From NCBI GenBank assembly GCA_910579215.1, contig CAJTTN010000014.1, forward strand, positions 1-38,787: DNA of 38,787 bases, read 5' to 3'. This document shows, piece by piece, positions 8,802 to 15,986 of this stretch. Position 1 is the first letter of the stretch. Each line of letters starts with the position of its first letter. The notes under the pieces were generated by a model, which worked only from the letters and a program-made list of their open reading frames with translations, was not told the origin of the DNA and ran no database searches. The position numbers were made by a program, and so were the translations under genes. The stretch comes from an uncultured Anaeroplasmataceae bacterium (GTDB lineage Bacteria > Bacillota_I > Bacilli_A > Acholeplasmatales > Anaeroplasmataceae).

Positions 8802-9299
8802 TCATTTCCTTATCAATATCGCGGTAAGAATGCTAATAAGATCCGTTTTTAAACTTACATAATAGTCAATATTTTCATAATGTTCATCATAGATTAATTT
8901 TATATTTCCTTGATCCACCATTTTAAAATGATGATTGAAATAAGCCTGTAGTTGATTAGAAATCATCCAATAGACACCATTTTGTATAGGATTTAGATAA
9001 AGTTCTTCTTTGGTAAACCTAGCCATGTAAAACATAGTCAGACTTGAATGTTTAAATAATCTATTTAAATAGCTTCTATTTTTAAATAGCCTTTTAAAAT
9101 CATCTTTTTGTTCCTGTCTGGATTTATGTAATTGGCTACTCATAGCCTTAGATAGTAATCTCTGATGAGGTATAACAAATCTTATTAGTCCAATCTTAGC
9201 ATCTATTTTTATGGTATCATTGGCGCTTTTGACATTGATTTCTATAGAGACAGCCAAAATGACGATTAAGATAATAAAAATAAAGATGGCTAAATACAT
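8802..9299 (-). CDS. ytfI: YtfI-like DUF2953 membrane-anchored protein
   Basis: A 165-aa protein with one N-terminal membrane helix (residues ~3-20) followed by a mixed alpha/beta domain. The segment NVKSANDTIKIDAKIGLIRF and the position directly upstream of ytfJ fit the DUF2953 family, whose Bacillus member ytfI is the partner gene of ytfJ. Sequence similarity to that family is judged by eye and is moderate. The ATG at 9299 has GGTGAG seven bases ahead. The promoter at 9314-9342 leaves a leader of only about 10 nt. Confidence 0.6.
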   Translation of the reverse strand: MYLAIFIFIILIVILAVSIEINVKSANDTIKIDAKIGLIRFVIPHQRLLSKAMSSQLHKSRQEQKDDFKRLFKNRSYLNRLFKHSSLTMFYMARFTKEELYLNPIQNGVYWMISNQLQAYFNHHFKMVDQGNIKLIYDEHYENIDYYVSLKTDLISILTAILIRK

Positions 9300-9313
9300 A
9301 TTCTCACCATCTT

Positions 9314-9342
9314 TATTATGAACCTAATTTTTCTTTTTATTC
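9314..9342 (-). promoter_or_regulatory. Forespore (sigma-F/sigma-G)-like promoter of ytfIJ
   Basis: Minus strand: GAATA (9338-9342), 17 bp, CATAATA (9314-9320). These fit the B. subtilis forespore patterns GHATR and CATnHTA. No sigma-A -35 is seen. The -35 overlaps the mtnN stop codon. In B. subtilis the same operon is forespore-expressed, which supports the call. Confidence 0.5.
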
Positions 9343-10020
9343 CAAATTTCGCAAAATTTCTAGACAGATATAGCTAGAGCGTTTAGCCATATCAGCTTCA
9401 AATTCCTGATAATCCTTAATTTGATTGGGGTTTCCAATAATATCTGAAACATATCTCAAAACAATATAATCAATGCCTGCCTTAGTACAAACCTGTGCAA
9501 CAGCAGCTCCCTCCATTTCTGCTACACATGGAATAGCTGTATTCACATACTTCAATTGCGAAAGCTTTCGAACAAAAAAATCTCCTGTATATATCGTTGC
9601 TTCCTTATATTTTAAATCTAAGCTATTTAATATTCTTTTAGTTTGAATTCTATACATCATACTCGGTACAAAGGAAGGTGGCATTGCTGGAATTTGACCA
9701 TATGCATACCCAAAGGGAGTTACATCTACATCAGAATATTTTAATTCACTTGCCAATATGATGTCCTTAGATTCAACTCCAGTAATTCCACCTGCAATGC
9801 CTGTATTTATAATTAAGCTACACTCAAAAAACTCTATTAAAATGGATGTAGCCATTGCAGCATGAACTTTACCTATCCCTGCAATACAAATTACAACCTG
9901 ATTAGATTCAATTTGTCCTTGATAAAATTTTATCCCTTGTATTTTTGATTCTTCATAATTTTGGATGGAATCTCTTAAGATTCCCATTTCCACTTCCATT
10001 GCACATAGTATACCTATCAT
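9337..10020 (-). CDS. mtnN: 5'-methylthioadenosine/S-adenosylhomocysteine nucleosidase
   Basis: Cleaves adenine from methylthioadenosine and S-adenosylhomocysteine, which recycles methionine and removes methylation by-products. The 227-aa protein begins MIGILCAMEVEMG, with the catalytic glutamate expected at E11. It then shows GIAGGI, VAEMEGAAVAQV (ribose-binding Met-Glu) and RYVSDIIG with the catalytic aspartate. The start at 10020 is chosen because its ATG overlaps the upstream MATE stop as ATGA, with AAAGGAAAA ahead; a longer reading to 10041 lacks family support. It ends a chain of overlapping genes that begins with ylmE. Confidence 0.92.
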   Translation of the reverse strand: MIGILCAMEVEMGILRDSIQNYEESKIQGIKFYQGQIESNQVVICIAGIGKVHAAMATSILIEFFECSLIINTGIAGGITGVESKDIILASELKYSDVDVTPFGYAYGQIPAMPPSFVPSMMYRIQTKRILNSLDLKYKEATIYTGDFFVRKLSQLKYVNTAIPCVAEMEGAAVAQVCTKAGIDYIVLRYVSDIIGNPNQIKDYQEFEADMAKRSSYICLEILRNLE

Positions 10021-11369
10021 AATATAATTTTCCTTTCCCATGCTCCCCTTTTAAACCGTATCAAAAAGATTATCGCACGAATACATTCATCAGAAGCCAT
10101 TGCTATCCATACTCCAATTAAGCCCATGTTAAGCCAAACATTCTTTCCACCAAGAACAAAGCTTCCTAGTACCGCAACACTCCAACAAAAAATTACAGAT
10201 AAAATTGTAGGAAAAAGAATGTCTCCACTCGTTTGTAAAGCTCGAACAAACACAATATTAAATGCTCTACCTAATTCTAAAGCAATATCAATCAATAAAA
10301 TCATTTTACCTATATGTAACAATTCTTTATCGGTAATACCAAAAATTCCATAAGCATAATCGCTTATAAAATAAAGGATACTAGATAAAATCAAGGCAGA
10401 GATAATTCCAGCAATCAACGTTTGATACACCTTTCTCTTGCTCTCTTCTATTTTTCCCATACCTAAGAGTTCTCCTAAAACAACCTGCATAGCCTGTGAA
10501 ATGGCAGATGTAAACATATAAGATAGCATTGCAAACATAGAGGCATAGGATTTTATGTTGACTAGTCCTTTATTTCCTAAACCATTCACTACAAATAAAA
10601 TTAGAATTTGACTAGCATTATAGGAAAGAGCCTCTCCACCTGCTGGTCCTCCTATTAAAAGGATTTTCTTCATTGTTGCACTACTAAAATCTCGCAAGGG
10701 ATGCCTAAAAATATTCACTTGAATTTTCTTTAAAAACACAATACTAATAATAATTACACCTATAGCTCTAGAAGCAACACTTGCGATAGCAACTCCCATA
10801 ATACCTAAATGTGGGATTAAAATAAAATTACCCAAGATATTTAAGCCATTAATCACAGCATTAATAATCGTTGAGTCCTTCATATAAGAATTACTTTTTA
10901 AAAAAGCAGAAAGGGTTGTGAGTATAGCCTGTAAAAATAGACATCCACCAACAATACGTATATATATTAAGCCCTTTTCCATACAGGTAGGATCTAACTT
11001 TATCCAAGTAAAAAAATACTCAGAAAAGCATAAAAGAATAAGGCTGATGGTGATACCTAGGATGGTAGATAAAACAAAAGCCACACTATACACACTTTTC
11101 TCTCCAGCAAAATTTTTTGCTCCCTTGTAATGACTAATTAAAATGATCGCTCCCATTGAAAATACTTGAAAAGCAATGATAAAAACATTGACAATTGTAT
11201 TTGTATTTGTTATTGCTGTAACTGCATCCTGATCTGAGGAAATCATAATTTGATCTGTATAGCCAACAATAACCTGTAATAATAATTCTAAGAAAATAGG
11301 AATCGTTAATAGTAATAAATATTTAAAGCTAATTAATTTTTTAAATTCTGTTGTTTTTTGCATATTCAC
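10017..11369 (-). CDS. MATE-family multidrug/toxin efflux transporter
   Basis: An integral membrane protein of 450 aa with about 12 hydrophobic helices and the two-lobed MATE layout. The first helix reads YLLLLTIPIFLELLLQVIVG and is followed by TDQIMISSD. MATE proteins export cationic compounds using Na+ or H+ gradients; the substrate cannot be inferred. The start is GTG at 11369, overlapping the ylmH stop as GTGA, with GGGAT eight bases ahead. An ATG two codons later is poorly spaced. The gene is overlapped at both ends by 4 bp, which indicates translational coupling. Confidence 0.88.
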   Translation of the reverse strand: MNMQKTTEFKKLISFKYLLLLTIPIFLELLLQVIVGYTDQIMISSDQDAVTAITNTNTIVNVFIIAFQVFSMGAIILISHYKGAKNFAGEKSVYSVAFVLSTILGITISLILLCFSEYFFTWIKLDPTCMEKGLIYIRIVGGCLFLQAILTTLSAFLKSNSYMKDSTIINAVINGLNILGNFILIPHLGIMGVAIASVASRAIGVIIISIVFLKKIQVNIFRHPLRDFSSATMKKILLIGGPAGGEALSYNASQILILFVVNGLGNKGLVNIKSYASMFAMLSYMFTSAISQAMQVVLGELLGMGKIEESKRKVYQTLIAGIISALILSSILYFISDYAYGIFGITDKELLHIGKMILLIDIALELGRAFNIVFVRALQTSGDILFPTILSVIFCWSVAVLGSFVLGGKNVWLNMGLIGVWIAMASDECIRAIIFLIRFKRGAWERKIIL

Positions 11370-12103
11370 ACTAAAAATCCCAGCTTAATAACTAAGCGTC
11401 CACTTTTAGTCTTACCTCCTTGTGCTCCCACATAAACACGTCCCTTATGACGCACACTAATTATATCACTTTCTGAAACAATTTTACTAGTATTTAAGCA
11501 AACTTTATGATTTAATTGAACATCCCCATCCGATATCATAGTGGTTGCGTCTGTCCTTGAGAGCTTATAGGCAGAAGCAAGGATAACATCTAGACGCATA
11601 CTAGAAACGATATGTGATTCCTCTCTGAGTTCTTTCTTCGCTGTCAAAACTTCCTTTTCTTCCATCAATTCAATCGGTACTCCACCTATCGTTTTAAAGG
11701 AGGCAACAATATAAGCAGAAATTTCTTCAGTACAAGCAAAATAAACCTTATCCTCTATAAATACAATATCTCCTATACTTTCTCTTTTTATACCTAAAGA
11801 CAATAGTGCTCCTAACACCTTTCGATGATGAAGATTTAAATATCTAGAATTGTAACATATTTGAAAAACTTTTATTTTATAGGATAGATTCTTTAAACCT
11901 TCAGGATAGAATAAAGTGCGCTTTCTCTCACAATCTTTAAATCCGCCCTCCATAGTTATGTTAACATCCATTCTATTCATTTCTTTAATCTGTTGCTGCT
12001 GTTGCTCATCTAAAAAATGTGTTAAAACTATTGTTCCCTGGTAGGCTCTATTTAAATTTGATTCCATTTGCTTTACAAAATATTCTACTTCGGTATTTCC
12101 CAT
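11366..12103 (-). CDS. ylmH: YlmH-family S4-domain RNA-binding protein
   Basis: A 245-aa protein. Residues ~1-165 are the YlmH N-terminal region (HHRKVLGALLSLGIKRESIGD is diagnostic). Residues ~170-240 form an S4 RNA-binding domain (MRLDVILASAYKLSRTDA ... SDGDVQLNHK). In Gram-positive bacteria ylmH sits in the ylmDEFGH-divIVA cluster; recent work links it to ribosome-associated rescue of peptidyl-tRNA, and older work to cell division. Here it directly follows ylmE with a 19-bp overlap, but ylmF (sepF), ylmG and divIVA are missing between and after them, so the cluster is reduced. Confidence 0.88.
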   Translation of the reverse strand: MGNTEVEYFVKQMESNLNRAYQGTIVLTHFLDEQQQQQIKEMNRMDVNITMEGGFKDCERKRTLFYPEGLKNLSYKIKVFQICYNSRYLNLHHRKVLGALLSLGIKRESIGDIVFIEDKVYFACTEEISAYIVASFKTIGGVPIELMEEKEVLTAKKELREESHIVSSMRLDVILASAYKLSRTDATTMISDGDVQLNHKVCLNTSKIVSESDIISVRHKGRVYVGAQGGKTKSGRLVIKLGFLV

Positions 12104-12729
12104 AACATTCTACCCAATCTTATCGTTGTTGTTCCTGCTTCTATTGCTGCTAGGTAATCATCACTCATTCCCATAGAAAGCTTGTGAAGCTTTAAATTTA
12201 ATTTTTGATTTAAATTTGACATTAGCTTTTTTAGTCCTTGAAACTGTTCTACCTTTTCCTCATAGGAGCTATTCTTAGTTGTCATCATCATAAGACCTAT
12301 AATATGTACCTTAGAATAGGAAAGAATCTCTTTCAAAAAAGATTCACAATTTTCCTCTAAAACACCATGCTTAGATGCTTCTTTATTCATATTTACCTCC
12401 ACATAGCAATCAAGTGGTGTAGTTCTTATTTTTTCAATTTCTTTAGCCAGTTTTAAAGAATCTAAAGAATGAAGAACTTCGATCTTAGGTAATACTTTTT
12501 TTGCTTTATTTGTTTGCAGATGCCCTATAAAATGCCAACGAATTGGCTCCTTACTTAAAGCATCGTACTTTTTCAATAAAGCATCCTCACGATTTTCACC
12601 AAAGGAATAAATTCCTAAAGTAAAAAGCTTACACATATCCTCAGCTTCAACATACTTTGTGGCCGCTACAATTTCTATATCTTCAGGTATTTCCCTTACT
12701 TTCTTTTCTATATCTTTTGCTAATTCCAT
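12085..12729 (-). CDS. ylmE: YggS/YlmE pyridoxal-phosphate homeostasis protein
   Basis: A 214-aa PLP-binding TIM-barrel protein of the PLPBP family. It binds PLP without known catalysis and buffers B6 vitamers and amino-acid pools. The PLP lysine is K25 in VAATKYVE. Other hallmarks are FGENREDALLKKY, WHFIGHLQTNK, MNKEASKHG and LSMGMSDDYLAAIEAG. The start at 12729 has a textbook GGAGG seven bases upstream; the longer in-frame reading to 12786 would run through the terminator stem. It is the first gene of the ylmE-ylmH-MATE-mtnN chain. Confidence 0.92.
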   Translation of the reverse strand: MELAKDIEKKVREIPEDIEIVAATKYVEAEDMCKLFTLGIYSFGENREDALLKKYDALSKEPIRWHFIGHLQTNKAKKVLPKIEVLHSLDSLKLAKEIEKIRTTPLDCYVEVNMNKEASKHGVLEENCESFLKEILSYSKVHIIGLMMMTTKNSSYEEKVEQFQGLKKLMSNLNQKLNLKLHKLSMGMSDDYLAAIEAGTTTIRLGRMLWEIPK

Positions 12730-12739
12730 ATCTAACCTC

Positions 12740-12775
12740 CAAAAATAAAGAAAGAGATGCAAGCTCATCTCTTTC
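12740..12775 (-). terminator. Terminator or attenuator directly before ylmE
   Basis: A 10-bp perfect stem (12750-12759 with 12766-12775) is followed on the minus strand by TTTATTTTT, which runs straight into the GGAGG site of ylmE. No -10 element lies between hairpin and gene, so ylmE probably depends on read-through. Confidence 0.8.
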
Positions 12776-12800
12776 AAACTATACAACAGATACCGCCTTA

Positions 12801-13091
12801 CTAACCTCTTACTACTTCTTTATTCATCTTACGAATATGATTAATAAATTCCTCAGATTGAAATTTATAAAGCTTTAAAAGCTCTTCTCTTAAAACTTCA
12901 ATATTGCAATCCTCTCTTAAATCATCCTCTAAAAAAACAAGTAATATATCCACTTTATTTATCCGATAGATTTCTTGTATAATGAAACGATAAAGGATAT
13001 GCTTATCCTTACAATGACTATATAAGGATTGACATTTTTTAATTTGTGTTAAAAGCTCAGATGTTTGACATATCATATCTGTTATATTCAC
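12801..13091 (-). CDS. Unknown small helical protein (96 aa)
   Basis: I do not recognise this protein. It is 96 aa, charged, predicted mostly helical, with four cysteines (two in KKCQSLYSHCKDK) and no membrane segment or signal peptide. The coding call rests on a very good AAGGAGG site seven bases before a GTG start, on lack of competing frames, and on a terminator just after the stop. It lies between the DgkB-like gene and ylmE and has no obvious partner. Confidence 0.65.
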   Translation of the reverse strand: MNITDMICQTSELLTQIKKCQSLYSHCKDKHILYRFIIQEIYRINKVDILLVFLEDDLREDCNIEVLREELLKLYKFQSEEFINHIRKMNKEVVRG

Positions 13092-13179
13092 TTTGATTCC
13101 TCCTTAGTCTATATATTTAACAAAAGGAGAAACAAGAATTTGTCGAAAGAAAATTTAAATTTTAAATTATATAAAATTG

Positions 13180-14022
13180 TTATCGATGTATCTCTATACG
13201 AGTAACATTATATGCTACTTCACCATCAAGCTGTAGAATGTTACAATTCCTTGGTCTTGCAATAATATGCTTTGCAGAAATAAAATCTAAATACTTTTTT
13301 CTAAAAAAACGATGGAGACCAAAAAATACTAATGGGAATACAAGCAGTAAGCTCCAGAGCTTAATATCATGCACAATACAAACATCTAAAACATCATCCT
13401 CACGTATCGCCTTTGGTGTTATTTTCATTCCACCACCAAAATAGCAGCCATGATTACAAACAAAAAACCAAACCTTGTCATAGTGATAGCTTTTTCCATC
13501 AATTTCTATATCTAAGGGATAGGGCTTGAAGGTTTTAAAAATGGAAAGTGCAACCTTAAAATAAGATTCACGTTTTTTTAAAATTGCATTTTGTAATTGT
13601 CTATCACAGACATTAGAATCTACTCCCATGCCAATACCATTAATAAAAACCTGTTTTTGCTCTTCATTTATAGTAATTGTAGGTAAATCGTTAACCAAAT
13701 GTGTAATTTCAAAAGGCTTATGCTTTTTATAATCTCTTGCTAAATCATTTCCTCTTCCACTTGCTACAATAAAAATGCGATAAGAAATATACTCTGGAAA
13801 TACATGATTCAAATAATAATGAAATGTTCCATCTCCTCCAACTAAATACACACAATCCTGATTTGATAAATTATTATGAAATTCCTTAATTTGACCATTC
13901 AATTCTAAAAAACTGATTAGCTGAAAATTTATTTTTTTTCTTTTCAACTTGCGTACTAGCTTTCTCGCTATCCAAATAGGTTTTCCTCGATTGCTTCTGT
14001 CATTATATAAAATATAATACAT
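13180..14022 (-). CDS. Diacylglycerol kinase-family lipid kinase (DgkB/YegS type)
   Basis: A 280-aa soluble kinase of the DAGK catalytic family. It has the nucleotide motif GGDGTFHYYLN (consensus GGDGTxNE), the second motif ASGRGNDLAR (consensus GTGNDxAR), and the C-terminal IVHDIKLWS and LQLDGEVAYN found in DgkB-type proteins. DgkB recycles diacylglycerol from lipoteichoic-acid synthesis into phosphatidic acid; other members phosphorylate different lipids, so the substrate is unproven. I start at the ATG 14022, where GTGGGTG lies five bases ahead, rather than the GTG at 14034. Its promoter overlaps the alr terminator. Confidence 0.85.
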   Translation of the reverse strand: MYYILYNDRSNRGKPIWIARKLVRKLKRKKINFQLISFLELNGQIKEFHNNLSNQDCVYLVGGDGTFHYYLNHVFPEYISYRIFIVASGRGNDLARDYKKHKPFEITHLVNDLPTITINEEQKQVFINGIGMGVDSNVCDRQLQNAILKKRESYFKVALSIFKTFKPYPLDIEIDGKSYHYDKVWFFVCNHGCYFGGGMKITPKAIREDDVLDVCIVHDIKLWSLLLVFPLVFFGLHRFFRKKYLDFISAKHIIARPRNCNILQLDGEVAYNVTRIEIHR

Positions 14023-14042
14023 TTTAACACCCACTTAAATTA

Positions 14043-14071
14043 ATTATAACAAAAAAAGGGCTAATTTGTAA
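14043..14071 (-). promoter_or_regulatory. Promoter of the DgkB-like gene, inside the alr terminator
   Basis: Minus strand: -35 TTACAA (14066-14071), 17-bp spacer, -10 TATAAT (14043-14048). The -35 is formed by the terminator loop and stem. Confidence 0.6.
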
Positions 14072-14077
14072 GCCCTT
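14051..14077 (-). terminator. Terminator of alr, containing its stop codon
   Basis: Seven-bp stem (14056-14062 with 14071-14077) followed on the minus strand by seven T. The TAG stop of alr (14061-14063) lies in the stem-loop. Confidence 0.85.
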
Positions 14078-14987
14078 GCTTATTGATTTGTAAAAACATT
14101 TCATATTTTGTCATTCTATTCTGCTTTATAAATTCATCTTCTGGTATAGTTTTTCCAAAAAATTCTACCTCATCTAAAATCTTAACGTTATCATCAATTA
14201 ATATAAAGCAGTGATCCATACAGCATTTTCCAATAACGGAATAATAAGCACCATGAATACAAACACTTCCATGATAAAACAAATTAAGGCCATCACTATA
14301 TCCAACATTACAGATTCCTACAATCTCTGTGCCTTTAGCCTCATAAACACCATCATATCCAATGGTTTCTCCTTTTTTTAAATGCTTAATATTTACAATC
14401 TGTCCATAAAAATATAATGCGTTCTCATATATGATTCTTCCTACCCTAAGCATTTCTTTAGTCTTACCATAAGCTACACTTCCCCCTATGTGCACAGGCT
14501 TTAAGTAGTTTTTAGAAAGTCTCTCTAAGGTTTTTATTTTTGTGCTATTATTATCATCGTAGCAATGCGTATAAATAGCCTTAACTATACTGTCATTTAT
14601 AACTGCCAAATAACCACTCTTCATCCCAAATCGATTCATACCAGTGTCTATTGCCAAATGACTAGGGATTTGATTTTCCTTAAATAAAAGATAATCATCA
14701 TAATCATTAATTGTTGGAATTAAATTATATTTTTTTATTTCTTTTATATCCTTAGGATCTATCTTTCCCAAAATAAGAACATTAGCTTCCTTATATATCA
14801 TTTTTATAAATGTACCCTCGGAAACAGATTTAACAGCAAAATCTCTTACATGCATAGCCTTTGCAATGTTAACAACATTACAAATTCCAAAGCCATAGGC
14901 ATTATCCTTTACTACTAGCATTACTGCATTTGTTTTTAAAATTGATTGAATATTTTTTCTAAGTACCTCGTTATTTATTATACGCAT
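14061..14987 (-). CDS. alr: Compact alanine racemase
   Basis: PLP enzyme interconverting L- and D-alanine for peptidoglycan, or, in spore formers, possibly acting on germinant L-alanine. The PLP lysine is K27 in LVVKDNAYGFG. Other landmarks are AIDTGMNRFGMKSG, the catalytic-tyrosine motif GYSDG and GKCCMDH. The protein is 308 aa against a usual 360-390. Shortening is spread through the N-terminus and the barrel, and the C-terminal domain still ends with a YEMFLQINKQG block, so this is a compact family member rather than a truncation. The ATG 14987 has GGTGAT ahead; an ATG at 14999 is possible. It is divergent from the small ORF at 15074. Confidence 0.82.
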   Translation of the reverse strand: MRIINNEVLRKNIQSILKTNAVMLVVKDNAYGFGICNVVNIAKAMHVRDFAVKSVSEGTFIKMIYKEANVLILGKIDPKDIKEIKKYNLIPTINDYDDYLLFKENQIPSHLAIDTGMNRFGMKSGYLAVINDSIVKAIYTHCYDDNNSTKIKTLERLSKNYLKPVHIGGSVAYGKTKEMLRVGRIIYENALYFYGQIVNIKHLKKGETIGYDGVYEAKGTEIVGICNVGYSDGLNLFYHGSVCIHGAYYSVIGKCCMDHCFILIDDNVKILDEVEFFGKTIPEDEFIKQNRMTKYEMFLQINKQGLTN

Positions 14988-15002
14988 TGATATCACCATT
15001 TA

Positions 15003-15026
15003 ATCCTATGCAAAACTTTAAGAAAA
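15003..15026 (-). promoter_or_regulatory. Weak sporulation-type promoter candidate for alr
   Basis: Minus strand CATAGGAT ends 22 nt before the alr ATG, with the same distance and GGTGA leader as the yunC gene. The upstream -35 match is poor (GTATC, 18 bp further). A weak call. Confidence 0.25.
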
Positions 15027-15031
15027 TAGAT

Positions 15032-15059
15032 ACTTTTTTCGTAGGGATTACATATACTA
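15032..15059 (+). promoter_or_regulatory. Sigma-K/sigma-E-like promoter of a small ORF
   Basis: AC (15032-15033), 17 bp, then CATATACTA (15051-15059). This fits the B. subtilis sigma-K pattern AC-N16/17-CATAnnnTA; the -10 is also one base off the sigma-E CATACAHT. The ribosome site GGTGAT starts at 15065. Confidence 0.42.
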
Positions 15060-15073
15060 AGAATGGTGATACT

Positions 15074-15157
15074 ATGGAAGACAAAATTATTTTGGGATTA
15101 GTACTTTTTATTTTACTTTTTGCCATATTAAAACTTCCTAGTCATTCTAAAAAATAA
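15074..15157 (+). CDS. Small hydrophobic membrane peptide (27 aa)
   Basis: Too short for usual gene finding. It starts MEDKIILGLVLFILLFAILK and ends in a short basic tail (PSHSKK). One transmembrane helix spans residues ~5-20, with a charged end on each side. GGTGAT lies three to four bases before the ATG, and a mother-cell-like promoter lies immediately upstream. Tiny single-helix membrane peptides are common among sporulation genes of Bacillota, so a spore-related role is the leading guess. No homologue is recognised. It is the only plus-strand coding candidate in this stretch, divergent from alr. Confidence 0.5.
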   Translation: MEDKIILGLVLFILLFAILKLPSHSKK

Positions 15158-15213
15158 ACGCCTGACTAAAAGCGCATTTCCCATAGGAAATTAAGTTGTG
15201 CTTTCAAGCAATG

Positions 15214-15246
15214 AAAAAAGGCTCTCGGTCGATTTGTCCGAGAGCC
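15214..15246 (-). terminator. Terminator of the island membrane-protein gene
   Basis: A nine-bp perfect GC-rich stem (15220-15228 with 15238-15246), then six T on the minus strand. The arms read GGCTCTCGG and CCGAGAGCC. Confidence 0.92.
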
Positions 15247-15291
15247 ATTAACTATACATCATTAAATTAATATAAATTGAAATTTCTAAAA

Positions 15292-15726
15292 TTATAAACC
15301 TTTTTTTATCTCGAAAATCGTAGTTCCAATTAATAAAGCAACAATAACTGCTTCTGCGCAAGAAAGAATGACTATTCCTTTAATACGATCGGGGAAAATT
15401 TTATCGGGATCTCCAGCTAAATATTGAATTTTATCGCCGACTCTAAATGTTGTTCTTGTAAGGTCCCTTTTAATCGGCTCTTGAAAATAAGTTATAAATT
15501 CATCACCGTCAACCATAAGCGTTATTTCAAGTTTACCTGAAGTAAATTTGATTTTGGGATCGGTAATACCGTTTATTTTAATTATTTCAGTGGTTTCATA
15601 TTTGTCAAAAATGCGGTAGTGTAACACCAATATTAAAAAAAACGCAGTAAACATTATGACCGAACCAATAAACCAACAAATATATCTAAAAGATATTTTT
15701 CTTTTATTTCCTTGTTTATCTATCAT
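15292..15726 (-). CDS. Two-helix membrane protein, DUF3592-like
   Basis: A 144-aa protein with membrane helices at ~13-37 and ~117-138. Between them lies an extracytoplasmic beta-rich domain of about 75 residues (KFTSGKLEITLMVDGDEF ... FRVGDKIQYLAGDPDKI). The helix-beta domain-helix layout, with a YLAGDPDK-type segment before the second helix, resembles DUF3592 proteins; I am not certain of the family. Codons such as CGG, CGA, GGG and ATC are more frequent here than in neighbouring genes, which hints at transfer. It has its own strong promoter and terminator and sits within the inverted-repeat island. GGAG lies 11 bases before the ATG. Confidence 0.75.
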   Translation of the reverse strand: MIDKQGNKRKISFRYICWFIGSVIMFTAFFLILVLHYRIFDKYETTEIIKINGITDPKIKFTSGKLEITLMVDGDEFITYFQEPIKRDLTRTTFRVGDKIQYLAGDPDKIFPDRIKGIVILSCAEAVIVALLIGTTIFEIKKGL

Positions 15727-15767
15727 CTTAATTATAGCTCCGCTAAATTACTATTTATTGCACAGGC

Positions 15768-15796
15768 ATTATAGCATATTAAACATAAAAATACAA
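15768..15796 (-). promoter_or_regulatory. Strong sigma-A promoter of the island gene
   Basis: Minus strand: -35 TTGTAT (15791-15796), 17-bp spacer, -10 TATAAT (15768-15773) with an extended TGC before it. Confidence 0.75.
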
Positions 15797-15986
15797 GTGG
15801 CTGCTATGTGTAACTCACTATACTTATTGCGCTTCGCTTTATAAGTTCTGTTTGCTTTGTGGAGCTTTTCGACCACACAGAAAATAATCAAGAAAAAAGG
15901 CGCAGCTCTACACCACGCCAATTCTATCTTGCTCGCGTTATACTATAATTCCCTATGGGAACTACAGTAAATTGGCAAGTATTTTT
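15797..15986. other. Structured non-coding stretch
   Basis: No gene is seen. The stretch holds several inverted repeats. GCCAATT (15917-15923) pairs with AATTGGC (15970-15976). CTTGC (15928-15932) pairs with GCAAG (15975-15979). The TTCCCTATGGGAA palindrome lies at 15949-15961. An imperfect CTTTGTGG/CCACACAG hairpin lies near 15853-15880. It could fold as an RNA or be remains of a mobile element. Confidence 0.35.

Larger units (their letters stand above)
15178..15961. mobile_element. Small island bounded by 16-bp inverted repeats
   Basis: TTCCCATAGGAAATTA at 15178-15193 and its inverted counterpart at 15946-15961 match at 15 of 16 positions. Between them is one self-contained transcription unit (promoter, membrane-protein gene, terminator) whose base use is less AT-biased than the surroundings, plus structured non-coding DNA. 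There is no transposase. It may be a non-autonomous element or a transferred cassette; the mobile nature is inference. Confidence 0.35.

Noticed and set aside
14052..14999. alr as a truncated pseudogene
   Set aside because: All catalytic motifs and both ends of the family fold are present, the frame is intact, and a terminator follows directly.
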